Positions 14,643-23,644 of a stretch of 64,000 bases of DNA are shown here, in pieces (position 1 is the stretch's first letter; each line of letters begins with the position of its first letter). Source of the stretch: Polytrichum commune (Eukaryota > Streptophyta > Polytrichopsida > Polytrichales > Polytrichaceae); the NCBI GenBank assembly GCA_950295325.1, contig OX485804.1, positions 50,828,429-50,892,428 of the forward strand, given 5' to 3'. The position numbers and the translations under genes are program-made. Below the pieces are notes generated by a model, which was given only the letters and a program-made list of their open reading frames with translations, was not told the origin of the DNA and made no database searches.

Positions 14643-14789
14643 CATAACATTATTCTGATCCATAACAATGTTTTGTGAAAGTGACAATGTTCCACAGAAT
14701 ATTCTCCAGAGTTAGGCTAAATATAGGGAATATTATGTGGAATAATGTTAGTCCCACAAAACATTGCTATGGATCTGAATAGTGTTATG
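14643..14789. repeat. MITE family D, copy 1 (147 bp, 35-bp inverted ends)
   Basis: Ends are near-perfect inverted repeats: left CATAACATTATTCTGATCCA, continuing TAACAATGTTTTGTG, against a right end reading CATAACACTATTCAGATCCA on the other strand. The centre is AT-rich with paired GAATATT words. A sister copy of the same length lies at 50,959-51,104. Confidence 0.75.
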
Positions 14790-15569
14790 AGAGATGCTTA
14801 TGATGTACAAATCAATTGGTGATGATGCATGTCATGCGCGACCCAAATTTTATTCTTTGTTCAAATGTGAAAAGAAACACTATCAAGGGAAAAATATGGT
14901 GCATACTACTAAAAGGAATTGGCGTGTGCTCATTACATGATGCAATATGTATTAGAGATTTGGTGGGCGATATAGAAGTTGAAAAATAACCACGAATATA
15001 GAAAGGAGGAGACCATAGAATAACAAGAGGAGAAGGTGCAAGAATGTTAACGAAGCCAACAAGAGTACACGAGTTATTGGCAAAGTGCTTTTAAAAAGAA
15101 GATTTTGCTAGGAAGTCACCATCTCATTTTGAAGAATGTTCAAATTCGGAGATACATCTATTTCTTATCAATGAAGCGACCCATTTGACACTTTACTTTT
15201 TCTAGCAATTCATTATACTGAATATGGCATTTAGTATCATATGGTGTTTTATGTCACCGGGGTAACCTTTCTAGTAACATATATCATTAATTTCTACAAA
15301 TACTCTTATCCCAACTTACTTTTTGTTCATCAAAATGTGAAGTATTGAAACAAAGTTTGTATATTCTGCATAGTACTTACATGTGTGGAATGGTATATAG
15401 TCACGGATGACTGAAATATGGATGAAAATTGCTTCATAATTGATGATTTTTTACAACAGTGTAAATCTACAATGCCCAATTTTTTACAAGGAACAACAAA
15501 CCAATGTTAGGTTTACATTTAGTGTTGGTGACAATGGGTGGTTTACAATTAGAATGGAGCAAGACTAAT
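14790..15569. other. Intergenic, nothing recognised
   Basis: AT-rich, no supportable gene or repeat. Confidence 0.35.
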
Positions 15570-15900
15570 AGAAATGGACTAAAATGTGATAACATTACAT
15601 TAAATTGATGTTTTCTATAAATATTTATAACGGTGCCTTCAAGTTTATCATGAATTCAAGGAATATGAAAAAAAATCCAAATTCAAAATATTAAAGGTCA
15701 TGAAATCTATGTCCAAAACTAGATTTATCCATTACCTTTTGAGCAACACTTTTAATGATGAGTTTTGAAAATCTCACATTGATATTCTATATTTGAGTAC
15801 CTAACACAACAATAAAGGGCGTCATATAATTTTTTAATTTAAACAACATTTTGCTACTACTTTTAGGTGTTAGACCAAAAATATCATGGTATATTGGAGC
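15570..15900 (+). repeat. Dispersed repeat, partner of 48,210-48,530
   Basis: Collinear with 48,210-48,530 over about 300 bp. Shared blocks include CAAATTGATGTTTT/TAAATTGATGTTTT, GTGCCNTCAAGTTTAT, AAGGAATATGA, GGCATGAAATCTAAGTCCAA-type words, GATATTCTATATTTG and TAACACAACAATA. In both places a LINE remnant follows on the + strand. Function unknown; it could be an old non-coding element or an unrecognised part of a longer repeat. Confidence 0.6.
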
Positions 15901-15924
15901 ATTTATGTCATATACCGTGCTTGG

Positions 15925-17865
15925 TCCCTACAATATTTGCCTTAAGAACTCATCTAAAAGAAAAGCTCATCAACTGGATGGATTTTCCAATGATAAGCTC
16001 AAAGCAATCCCAACAATCTTCCATAATATATTGTACCTATTTTTCCTACAATGCTACCACCAAAAATCAATACCAAAAAATTGGGAGCATATCACAAATA
16101 TACTACTTCACAAAAGAGGCACAACTCTCCACCCTATTAAAACGCGGAGAGTCGACCAACTATAGACCCATAGCACTTGCAAGTACAATCGACAAATTAT
16201 TCACAAGCACGCTAACATCTCTACTTACTACATTCGGAGGAAACCACAAAATACAACATCACAACCAAGAACGTTTCCGCTCCAAGAGAAATACAACCAG
16301 ACAAATCCAAGCAATCATAGCAACCTCAAAAGATGCCAAATTCACAAATAAAGACATTGACCTCGTCTACATAGATTTTATTTTCTTTTCTTTTTTTGGC
16401 ACAATTTGAAGAATCAATTGCAGAAAGAACTCAAAATACAATATACAAAATAAATTTAACTACCAATGATTACTTGCCATAATGGAAGACTTGTCTACCC
16501 CCCCGGATGCCTTTGAACTTATAGGTAATATTTATGCTAAATCATCCACGTCCTTCCCATAATCCCACTTCACCCTACCCAACCCATTATAATCAACTGC
16601 AAAACAATCCAAGGGACACCTTAAGCCCATACATATTTATCCATTTCTTTTTACCTCTGCTATGGTGGCTACAAAAAGACCAATTGAGGTACCACTTTAG
16701 TCCATCACCACCTCTGCATACGCAGATGACCTCGCCATTCTATCAAACAATATAGAAAACATACAACCTTGACTAGACAAACTCCAACAATATGCGGATC
16801 GGGCTCATATGGATGTAGATATGTACAAATGTGCAAGCACAAGCTACGCCAATAAATTGAATTACAAGCCCTAACATTCACTACGTACCTCAAAGCACAA
16901 AATATTAACTACAAAAACCAACAACTTCCCATTGTGCCACAAAATGAACCAAACACCTACCTTGGCATCAAAATGATACCTTCCCTCAAATGGGTCATCC
17001 AAAATGAAGTCACCATATATAAAATCAATAAAAAATGCCACACTCCTTATCTACCCCACCTCCTTACAACAAGATTCTAAAAGTCTCATCGCATTAATCA
17101 CCCAGTCGCTAAATACATATTACACGTCTCACCCTTCTTGATTCCCGACGTTAGAAAACTAGACAAGCTCCTCATTATACTCACAAAAGCTATTTGTAAC
17201 ATCCCCGTGGACTCACCTGACATCTTTAAACAACTCTCAAAAGTACGTTTGGGATTGAAACATTCTCCTTCCTACCAAGATATGCTACCATACTTATTGA
17301 ACAACTCACATGTACATTCAACACTTGTCCCCTCGTAGATATCTACCAAGGTTTAGTAAAATTCACAATGAATAAACATGGTGGAGTTGAATATCTACCA
17401 CTTCACGAAGAACAAGCTTGCTCCAAGTCACCCACTTCAAGAGCCTTGTACATCTTGAAACCACACTTCCACATCCATAGACTCTTTAGACACCGCCATC
17501 CCCGCCTAATTGAGGATCGGTACAAAAGCCCTCTCTATACCTCCCTTTCTGCTCATCAAAAATCCAATACATAGAAATTCATCAAATAACTCACCACCTT
17601 CAACATTACTTCCCTCCCCCAAATCCAAGACCCTAATTGCACCCGAATACTAACTCACCAAGAATTGCAACAAACATCCTAAACTAAATCCAAAATAATA
17701 AAACATGCCTTCCTACAAGCCACCGTTGTCTTCCCCACCGTCACATATTATACTCAAGTCCCACCACCCTTGGCGCCTCCCATGCCCCACCCACCAAACC
17801 CAATATCCAAACCTACAAATAACACTACTACCCTAAAACTTGGAATCCCCATATCATAGATTTCC

Positions 17866-17866
<1 letters not shown>
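15925..17866 (+). pseudogene. Old LINE copy 1, 5' part: decayed reverse transcriptase
   Basis: Translating the + strand across shifting frames gives recognisable RT blocks collinear with the young LINE. These are an NLSNNKAPG-equivalent region near 15,935, NYRPIALASTIDKLFTSTL near 16,160-16,215, TTRQIQ, VYIDF near 16,366-16,380, SAYADDLAIL at about 16,713-16,742 and, past the RT, IYQGLVKF and FNITSLPQIQ equivalents up to the proline-rich linker near 17,800. Frameshifts and stops are abundant, so it is dead and old. The N-terminal endonuclease and first ORF are missing. It breaks off at 17,866, in codons equivalent to the IID of the young element, and resumes at 27,152. Confidence 0.8.
17855..17866. 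repeat. Target-site duplication, left copy
   Basis: CATAGATTTCCA, identical to 27,152-27,163. The two copies bracket the young LINE exactly, the left one abutting its (TATC)n tail. Confidence 0.85.

Positions 17867-17896
<30 letters not shown>
17867..17896 (-). repeat. LINE 3' microsatellite tail (TATC)7
   Basis: Seven GATA units on the + strand plus GA. The run directly abuts the left target duplication on one side and the 3'-terminal hairpin region on the other. Short tandem tails at the 3' end are common in non-LTR elements and reflect RT slippage at target priming. Confidence 0.8.
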
Positions 17897-17900
17897 AACT

Positions 17901-17921
17901 CCGGTCCCTTTTAGGGGCCGG
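17901..17921 (-). other. 3'-terminal hairpin of the LINE RNA
   Basis: On the element strand CCGGCCCCTAAAAGGGACCG folds with the next G into CCGG-C-CCCT / AGGG-A-CCGG, a 9-position stem with one mismatch and a three-base loop, four bases upstream of the tail. In several LINE clades such a hairpin is the RT recognition site for reverse transcription; that role is inferred here. Confidence 0.6.
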
Positions 17922-18041
17922 CGTGAATGGAGTGTCCGTTCGTAATGCCAACAACCCGATGCCCACAGGACATGGGGAAGCTGGGACAAAACTACTCTCC
18001 TCTTTCGAGGATGGACACTATAGTAACCGAGAAACAAATAA

Positions 18042-18063
18042 CGTGGGCCGATCATGGCCCACG
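18042..18063 (-). other. Second perfect hairpin in the LINE 3' UTR
   Basis: CGTGGGCC and GGCCCACG are perfectly complementary across a 6-base loop (GATCAT). Role unknown; it may belong to the 3' UTR structure recognised by the element's own RT. Confidence 0.55.
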
Positions 18064-18116
18064 GCGGTGCATGCCTTTTAGGTATAATTAGTGTTTTTGT
18101 TATGAGAGTGAACGCC

Positions 18117-18345
18117 AAGTCATGATTCCTCGGTTGGTTGTGGGAGGATGTTTGAGTTAAGACGTTCCGGGTTCGATTTCAGTCGAGTCCGTATGATCGT
18201 CTAAAATGTAACGCGTGACTTGGTGCTGCAAGTGAGTAAAAAGCAGGAATTTGTACCAACCAACCGGCACCAATCCCTCATTCTGAGCTGTAAATAGATA
18301 CTAAATATTAAATATTAAATATTAAATATTATATATATATATATT
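18117..18345 (+). mobile_element. Possible tRNA-derived SINE inside the LINE 3' UTR
   Basis: On the + strand, opposite to the LINE, TCGGTTGGTTGTGGGAG (about 18,130-18,146) resembles a tRNA D-arm/A box. GGTTCGATTTC at 18,170-18,180 matches the B box, about 40 bases downstream as in tRNA genes. A body of about 110 bp follows, then an (AAATATT)n-type tail at about 18,299-18,334 and a TA run. This is the standard layout of a plant SINE. No clear target duplication was found, and the boxes could be coincidental, so limits are approximate. Confidence 0.45.
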
Positions 18346-18355
18346 TTGGTGGGTT

Positions 18356-18640
18356 TTATGGAGGGTCTAAGTTTTGGGGGAGCGGTTGGTGGTTTTCAAT
18401 TCTCCTCTTATGGAGGAGGATGGACATGGCATGTTGTATTGCAATGGTATTAATGTTTTTAAAGGTATTTTTGATGGTAACCAGGGGTATTTTGAGATTT
18501 TCTTCTAGTATTTTCATAGATGGGATGTGGGCCGTAGCTCGGGCCCCAACTGTGATGACAATAAGTGGTTCGATTTTCCATCCTCTGGAAGCAATACTAT
18601 CAATCAAAGGTTTGTATTTGTTGTTTTTTGCTTCTATTGT
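18356..18640 (-). pseudogene. LINE second ORF, C-terminal end of the restriction-like endonuclease
   Basis: This open stretch of 94 codons lies in the same frame as the ORF above it and is separated only by the TAA at 18,641-18,643. It has no start codon of its own that need be used. It begins TIEAKNNKYKPL, with a KY pair where R2-type nucleases carry their conserved lysine, then WKIEPLIVITVGARATAHI, the hydrophobic strand and GA-type loop seen at this point in the nuclease C-terminus. The same block, unbroken, is found at about 33,600-33,815, where the position of the stop is a CAA (Gln) codon. It ends at TAA 18,356-18,358, taken as the true terminator. Confidence 0.7.
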
Positions 18641-21163
18641 TTATGGGGAAAATCTGTCGTTACAATATGTGAATTCAATAAATTGTATGGTGAGGTTAGG
18701 GTCAATGTCAATGGGAGGGTCATTTTGATATGGTAATCCTTTAACGCAGAGTATATCAGGTCGAAATCTTGCGTTGCAATGACATCTTTGTGTGTTACAT
18801 GTACAGGGGAGTAGCCAATTGGGGACTGTATTTTCTTGGGGGTTATTATTGAAGGTACCGGCATTCATGAGAGTAAAACATCGGGATTTTTCGGACGAGA
18901 TTAGAAGCTTCCTAATTTCTCCGACTGCTTTGTTATGTCTTTTAATTCGTAGTGAGTGTATATGTTGTTGGTTGCATTTCAGTAGAACATGTAGCCAAGT
19001 GTCTGGATCGTTTGAATTGCATATAGGGCATGTGATAGAGGGGTACCTCTGGTGACCGAAGAACATTTGTTTTCTAGCATTACCCATGTATGTTCCTGTA
19101 CGGAATTTAATAAGGCATGATTTTTGTTTGTCCGTGATTAAGGGATTTGTCCAGAATTCGTTGGACAGTTCTTTGTCAATGTCTCTATTTTCTGTCCATT
19201 TACACGTGTTGGGGGTTTGTGTGGCCATGATTGCTATATTGGTTTCCCTATCATATTTTTTAATTTGTTTTTCTAAGAATCTTACTGGGCCTTTGTCTGG
19301 GACGTCTGCCATCGAGGCCCAGACGTCCTTTTGGTAATAGTACGGGATGGCGTGGGCATGTTCGTATGGGTGGATGGCAATTCTGTGTTCTAATTCTAAC
19401 CCGGCTTTTGCTAGTTTATCCGCTTTTTCATTACCGTCAATGTTGACGTGTGCTCTGACTTTGTATAGTGTGATTGGCTGTGTACGGTCTTGGAGGATTT
19501 TTACCATGGAGTTGAGTGTGGTTTGGTCGGGGTGACTATTGTGGAAAGTGGGGTGTTTAATTTGTGTATTGAGTAGGTATAATACGTTTAGACTGTCTGT
19601 GAATATGTATGCGGGTTCATTAGGGAATTTTGTATTGATGATTCTTAGTGTTTTGTGTATAGCCATCATTTCTGCACGTAGTATGTTTTGATGCCCATGG
19701 AGTCTTTTGGCGATATTTAAGCCTTTGGGGCTATAGATACCGTATCCAGCTCTTTCTCTTCTCCATACCCCAGGGGCAATTTCTTTGGGTTTTATAAAGG
19801 ATCCGTCCGTGTAGTAGCTAAATTGGGGGTGGAATTTTAGCGGTAAGTTAGTTTGGTAGTTTGGAAGTTGTGGGGTGGGGATATTATTGTGTAGGGGTGT
19901 GTTTGGGTAGTTTGATTTAGCCCATTTTTTACTAGGGTTAACGGTGGTGTTTAGAGGGGTGGGTGGTGCAGTTTGTGTGTGACTTTGTAGTATTTGGAGG
20001 TTATTTGCTGTGTCGCTTATTAATTTCATTTGTTCGTAGGTGCCTATGTTATTGTTTTGGTGATGGATACAAAATATTTGTATGGTAGATGGTTCTTTTC
20101 TTGTGGTATTGAGCTCGGAGGGTATTGTGGGTTCCTCATACGTGATCGTATCAGCGGCGAAATGGGCAATGACGTGTGTGTCTGGGAATGGGCCTGTGTG
20201 TGGGTTGGAGTTTTGGTACCAATTAGTATCCGGAGATATAAGTATAATGATTGTATATGGATCATTTTGGGCCGCTATGCGCGCCCAGTGAATAGCTTGT
20301 TGTAGGTCTGTTGTATTATGAGGGTGTGCGTAACCGATTCCTTGCCATTTATGGTCAAACGCTTTACCTAGGGATCCAAATATTATGTCTCGCGAGAATG
20401 GTGAGTAGAATTGGATGAATTGTGTGGGGCATGTAACTGGGGATGAAAAATATGAGTGGTTAATATTGAATGTTGTAATCAGGAGATCTAATATTTGGGT
20501 TGGTATTGTATATTGGGCTCGTTTGAGTGGGTCATTTTTTGGGATACGGTATTTGTACCTTTGGTATAACCAAACAATTTTAGTTTCGAACGATTGGGTA
20601 GATGGTTCTAGACCGTGTGTGTTGTTTTTTGCCAATTGGAATTGTTTCCATAGCCATGTTAGTCTAGCTTTCGGGATGGTAATGAGGTGTCGGCCATTGT
20701 CTTCGTATATGTGAGCGACATCGAATTGTGTTTGGATGGTATCAGAGTTTGTTTCGATGTCGTTTTCTGGGTTGCATTCATTAATAGAGATATGTGCTAG
20801 TGGAATTATTGTGGTTGGTGTGACGTATCTTGTGTCTCTATGTTGTTCTGTGGAGAAGTAGGCATTAATTATGTTTGAAAAAACTTTGTGTTGTCTTTCT
20901 TTGTAGTAATAAATAAGTAGGTCTGTGTTGTGATTACATGTGTTGGCTTCACAGTAGGGGTATAGGTCCCTTTGAGTTCGCCATTTGTTATATGTGTTGT
21001 TATTTGTTGTAGTCCATTGACATAAGTACGACGTGACTGTTCTTTTTATTCCGTTATGGTCATTGGATTGTTTTTGTTTATGATCGATTATTCTGTGTAT
21101 GGGGAATTGTCGGGGGTCTTTAAGCATGTTGTTGGGAGGAGGGGTAGAGGGGGGATGGGGAGG
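18641..21163 (-). CDS. LINE second ORF, RNase H - CCHC - restriction-like endonuclease segment
   Basis: Open from the TAA at 21,164 down to the TAA at 18,641; counted from the ATG at 21,127 it is 828 residues. Residues 1-230 are unassigned. About 238-330 (FGSLGKAF, KWQGIGYAHP, then IIILISPDTNWY) resembles a phage-type adenine methyltransferase layout, but the NPPY motif is absent. RNase H occupies about 436-575 with YTDGS (D441), AEM (E486), TDS (D511) and EKADKLA (D570). At 700-718 CPIC, H713 and C718 form a CX2CX9HX4C knuckle, followed by RHNK (730-733). RPDIL (789-793) and IEFTYC (817-822) form the nuclease core of the R2 type, with an unusual extra CTC...CHC cluster at 775-784. The real protein would be continuous with the RT upstream; the TAAs are lesions. 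Confidence 0.85.
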   Translation of the reverse strand, partial: PPHPPSTPPPNNMLKDPRQFPIHRIIDHKQKQSNDHNGIKRTVTSYLCQWTTTNNNTYNKWRTQRDLYPYCEANTCNHNTDLLIYYYKERQHKVFSNIINAYFSTEQHRDTRYVTPTTIIPLAHISINECNPENDIETNSDTIQTQFDVAHIYEDNGRHLITIPKARLTWLWKQFQLAKNNTHGLEPSTQSFETKIVWLYQRYKYRIPKNDPLKRAQYTIPTQILDLLITTFNINHSYFSSPVTCPTQFIQFYSPFSRDIIFGSLGKAFDHKWQGIGYAHPHNTTDLQQAIHWARIAAQNDPYTIIILISPDTNWYQNSNPHTGPFPDTHVIAHFAADTITYEEPTIPSELNTTRKEPSTIQIFCIHHQNNNIGTYEQMKLISDTANNLQILQSHTQTAPPTPLNTTVNPSKKWAKSNYPNTPLHNNIPTPQLPNYQTNLPLKFHPQFSYYTDGSFIKPKEIAPGVWRRERAGYGIYSPKGLNIAKRLHGHQNILRAEMMAIHKTLRIINTKFPNEPAYIFTDSLNVLYLLNTQIKHPTFHNSHPDQTTLNSMVKILQDRTQPITLYKVRAHVNIDGNEKADKLAKAGLELEHRIAIHPYEHAHAIPYYYQKDVWASMADVPDKGPVRFLEKQIKKYDRETNIAIMATQTPNTCKWTENRDIDKELSNEFWTNPLITDKQKSCLIKFRTGTYMGNARKQMFFGHQRYPSITCPICNSNDPDTWLHVLLKCNQQHIHSLRIKRHNKAVGEIRKLLISSEKSRCFTLMNAGTFNNNPQENTVPNWLLPCTCNTQRCHCNARFRPDILCVKGLPYQNDPPIDIDPNLTIQFIEFTYCNDRFSP

Positions 21164-21739
21164 TTAGGGGGGTGTACGGGGGGGGGGGGGGGTTGGTGGG
21201 TGTGGTAGGATATTGTGGTGTCTTATTATATATTTATTTTTTAGGGATCTTAGTGGATGGTATTGTTGGCATGGTAGGGGGCATTGATTTCCAGGAGGGT
21301 GGCAAAATAATTGATTAGCTATGTTAAGTGCGCTTTTGATAAGTTTAGAAGGAGTGGAGTGGTAGATTTTGAATTCGTCCGGGTTCATTAGAGTGGTACC
21401 ATTAGGCATGGTAATTTGGTCTAGTGTGATTATATTATGTACAAGTAGTTTGTGTAGTAATTTAAGTGAGGTGTTGGGATTTAGGCCATGAAACATTTGT
21501 GCTTCCTGCATCCATGCAGTTTCAAGTGGGGATGGGGTTAGTAGGAAATTGTTTATTGTACTTTTTAGGTGGACTCCGGCTTTATGTTTGAGCAAGAATA
21601 ATGTTCTAGTGATGGGTGATCTAACACAGTGGTGGTATTTAATGCGGGTGATTTCCTTAGAGCCCCCATATTTGGCGAGTATGAATTGAAGTAGACCAAC
21701 ATATATTTTCCCAATTCTACCTTTATCATTGAGTGCGTT
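21164..21739 (-). pseudogene. LINE second ORF, linker between RT and RNase H segments
   Basis: An in-frame continuation between two TAA codons (21,740 and 21,164). It starts NALNDKGRIGKIYVGLLQF, an RT-thumb/connection-like helical region with counterparts at about 17,330-17,400 in the old copy (IYQGLVKF). It ends in a proline-rich run (PPTPPPPRTPP), interrupted by the second TAA and resuming PPHPPSTPPPNN. A G15-type run on the + strand (around 21,178-21,191) encodes the prolines. The ATG at 21,595 is internal and unlikely to be a start. Confidence 0.7.
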
Positions 21740-23644
21740 TTATAGTTGTTCTCCAATGCATCTTAAATAGGCATTTTGTAGTGAGAATGCTTCGATTCCG
21801 AATAGATTGTGTGGGAGTTGTGTAGCGATGTTAGATGTGCATTTGGGTATTCCGCATATCGTTTTGTGAAGTGCTATGATTTTTTTATCGAGTTTTTTGA
21901 TAGCTGGTATGGAGTATGACACTGCGTAGAAGCTGTATGCTATTCCAACACGTATGACTGTATCTGCCATGTTTATTTTTTGTTTCATAGTAGCTGGGCA
22001 TGTTACAAGGGCTTGACACTGTTTTATTACTTTAGCTGTAGTGGTATTTATTTGTGTTTTCCATTTGAATGATGGTGCAAGATTTATTCCTAGATACGTG
22101 TATGGTTCATGTTGGTTTAAGACTGGTATAGGTTGGTTTCTGTAGTTGATATTGGTAGATTGAATTAGGGCTTTAAAGGTTGTGGGGTGAAGTTTGGATT
22201 TGTTTGGGCATCCAGTTATTGCACATTTGGGTATTCCAAGATCCATTCCTGCCCATTCGCAGAATTTGTCTAGTTTGTTGAGTTGTGTTTGTAGTGTCTC
22301 TAGTTTATTGGCGATTGCTGCTAGGTCATCTGCATATGCTGCTGATGAGATTGTAATTTTAGATGTACCAAAAGTGTATCCATTATTCCCTTGTTGTAGC
22401 CATCTGAGGAGGGGTTCTAGGAATATGATAAATAGATATGGGCTAAGGGTATCACCTTGTATTGTACCTCTTTGAATGAGGATTGGTAAGGTTTTACCGA
22501 AGTGTTCACCAGTGAATATTGTTGAGGATTGTGAATATATGTTTCCTATGAGATTTATGGAGTCAGTGGGATATCCTAGATCTTTCATTATGGCTAAAAG
22601 TCTGGCGTGATCAATGGAGCCGAAGGCGTTTTTGAAGTCAATGTAAAGAATATATATATCTTGGTTCGTGAGTCTTGCGTCTTCAAGCACTGCGATTAAT
22701 AATTGGATTTGCCTAGAAGTGCTTCTCTCTGCTCTAAACCCTTCTTGACTATCGTGTAATATTTGGTATTTTTCTCCATACGCTGATAGGATAGAAGTTA
22801 ATGTACTCGTGTAGAATTTATATATGGTGTTAGCTAGTGCAATAGGTCTATGGTTTGTTAGTTGTGATGGGTTACCTTTTTTGTATAGTAAAACTGTTAG
22901 ACTGGTTTTCCATGATGCAGGGATTTGTTTTTGTTTATAACAATGTTTAAAAAATAATAAGAGTAATTTATGGAAGCGTGGAGGCATGTTTTTTAGAATT
23001 GAATTGGGTATTTTGTCTGGGCCTGGGGCTTTGTTATTACTTAGGTTTTTAAAACAAAAGTCGTATATTTCTTGGTCAAAATACGTGTGTAGAGGAGTTT
23101 GGGGTTCTCCTCGTTTGTCAATGATATATCCGTCTAAGTCATGCCATGGATATTGCCGGACTCCACATGTGCAGTGTAATGGGTGTGTATTTTGATATTG
23201 GCATGTGGGAACTGTAGGACGGTTACTGATGGATTGTTGCGTGTATATTTCTGCTGCGATATCTTCTGGGTTAGTTAATATATTGTTTTGTCTATCAATG
23301 ATGGAGTCCAGGGGTGAGGTTTCAGTGTTCTTGAAGACTTTTCGATTTATCTTTTTGGGGCTTTTTTCATACATTTGACGGTATTTTGATACGGCCTTTA
23401 GAATGCAGTCTTTGGTGTATTTTGTGGTGATTTTCCTGGCTTCTTTATTTGCATTTTTTGCGATGGTTGCTATGGCATCAATCCATTCAGTAGGAGGTGC
23501 CGTTGTAACAGGTGGATGTGGGATGTTTGTGTGTTGGTGGTTTCGTATATCGTTTAGGATGGGATGTGCTTGCCAGAGTGGATCGTGTTGTGCAATGTAT
23601 ATGGTTTTCTGATGAGGTGATATGTGTTGAGGTGTCTTTTCCAT
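21740..23644 (-). CDS. LINE reverse transcriptase segment
   Basis: 634 residues in this frame. It makes cDNA from the element RNA at the nicked target. RT motifs in order: NKAPGPDKIP (204-213), NHRPIAL (264-270), QEGFRAERST (300-309), YIDFKNAFGSIDH (334-346), QGDTLSP (396-402), AYADDLAAI (436-444) and a GIPKC block (about 470). The catalytic aspartates are D336 and D439-D440, so the core is intact. The first ~100 residues overlap the endonuclease ORF in another frame. A 1-nt gap in an A4 run near 23,605-23,608 would join the two, so the ATG at 23,644 is probably not the natural start. The frame stops at TAA 21,740-21,742, then continues open. Confidence 0.92.
   Translation of the reverse strand: MEKTPQHISPHQKTIYIAQHDPLWQAHPILNDIRNHQHTNIPHPPVTTAPPTEWIDAIATIAKNANKEARKITTKYTKDCILKAVSKYRQMYEKSPKKINRKVFKNTETSPLDSIIDRQNNILTNPEDIAAEIYTQQSISNRPTVPTCQYQNTHPLHCTCGVRQYPWHDLDGYIIDKRGEPQTPLHTYFDQEIYDFCFKNLSNNKAPGPDKIPNSILKNMPPRFHKLLLLFFKHCYKQKQIPASWKTSLTVLLYKKGNPSQLTNHRPIALANTIYKFYTSTLTSILSAYGEKYQILHDSQEGFRAERSTSRQIQLLIAVLEDARLTNQDIYILYIDFKNAFGSIDHARLLAIMKDLGYPTDSINLIGNIYSQSSTIFTGEHFGKTLPILIQRGTIQGDTLSPYLFIIFLEPLLRWLQQGNNGYTFGTSKITISSAAYADDLAAIANKLETLQTQLNKLDKFCEWAGMDLGIPKCAITGCPNKSKLHPTTFKALIQSTNINYRNQPIPVLNQHEPYTYLGINLAPSFKWKTQINTTTAKVIKQCQALVTCPATMKQKINMADTVIRVGIAYSFYAVSYSIPAIKKLDKKIIALHKTICGIPKCTSNIATQLPHNLFGIEAFSLQNAYLRCIGEQL

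Noticed and set aside
18356..23644. Alternative nuclear code in which TAA encodes Gln, as in some ulvophyte green algae
   Set aside because: Only three TAA and no TAG interrupt several thousand bases. ORF1 and the second ORF appear to end normally at TAA. A relative has CAA at one site, and ordinary decay is simpler. No host gene in the window is long enough to test it.
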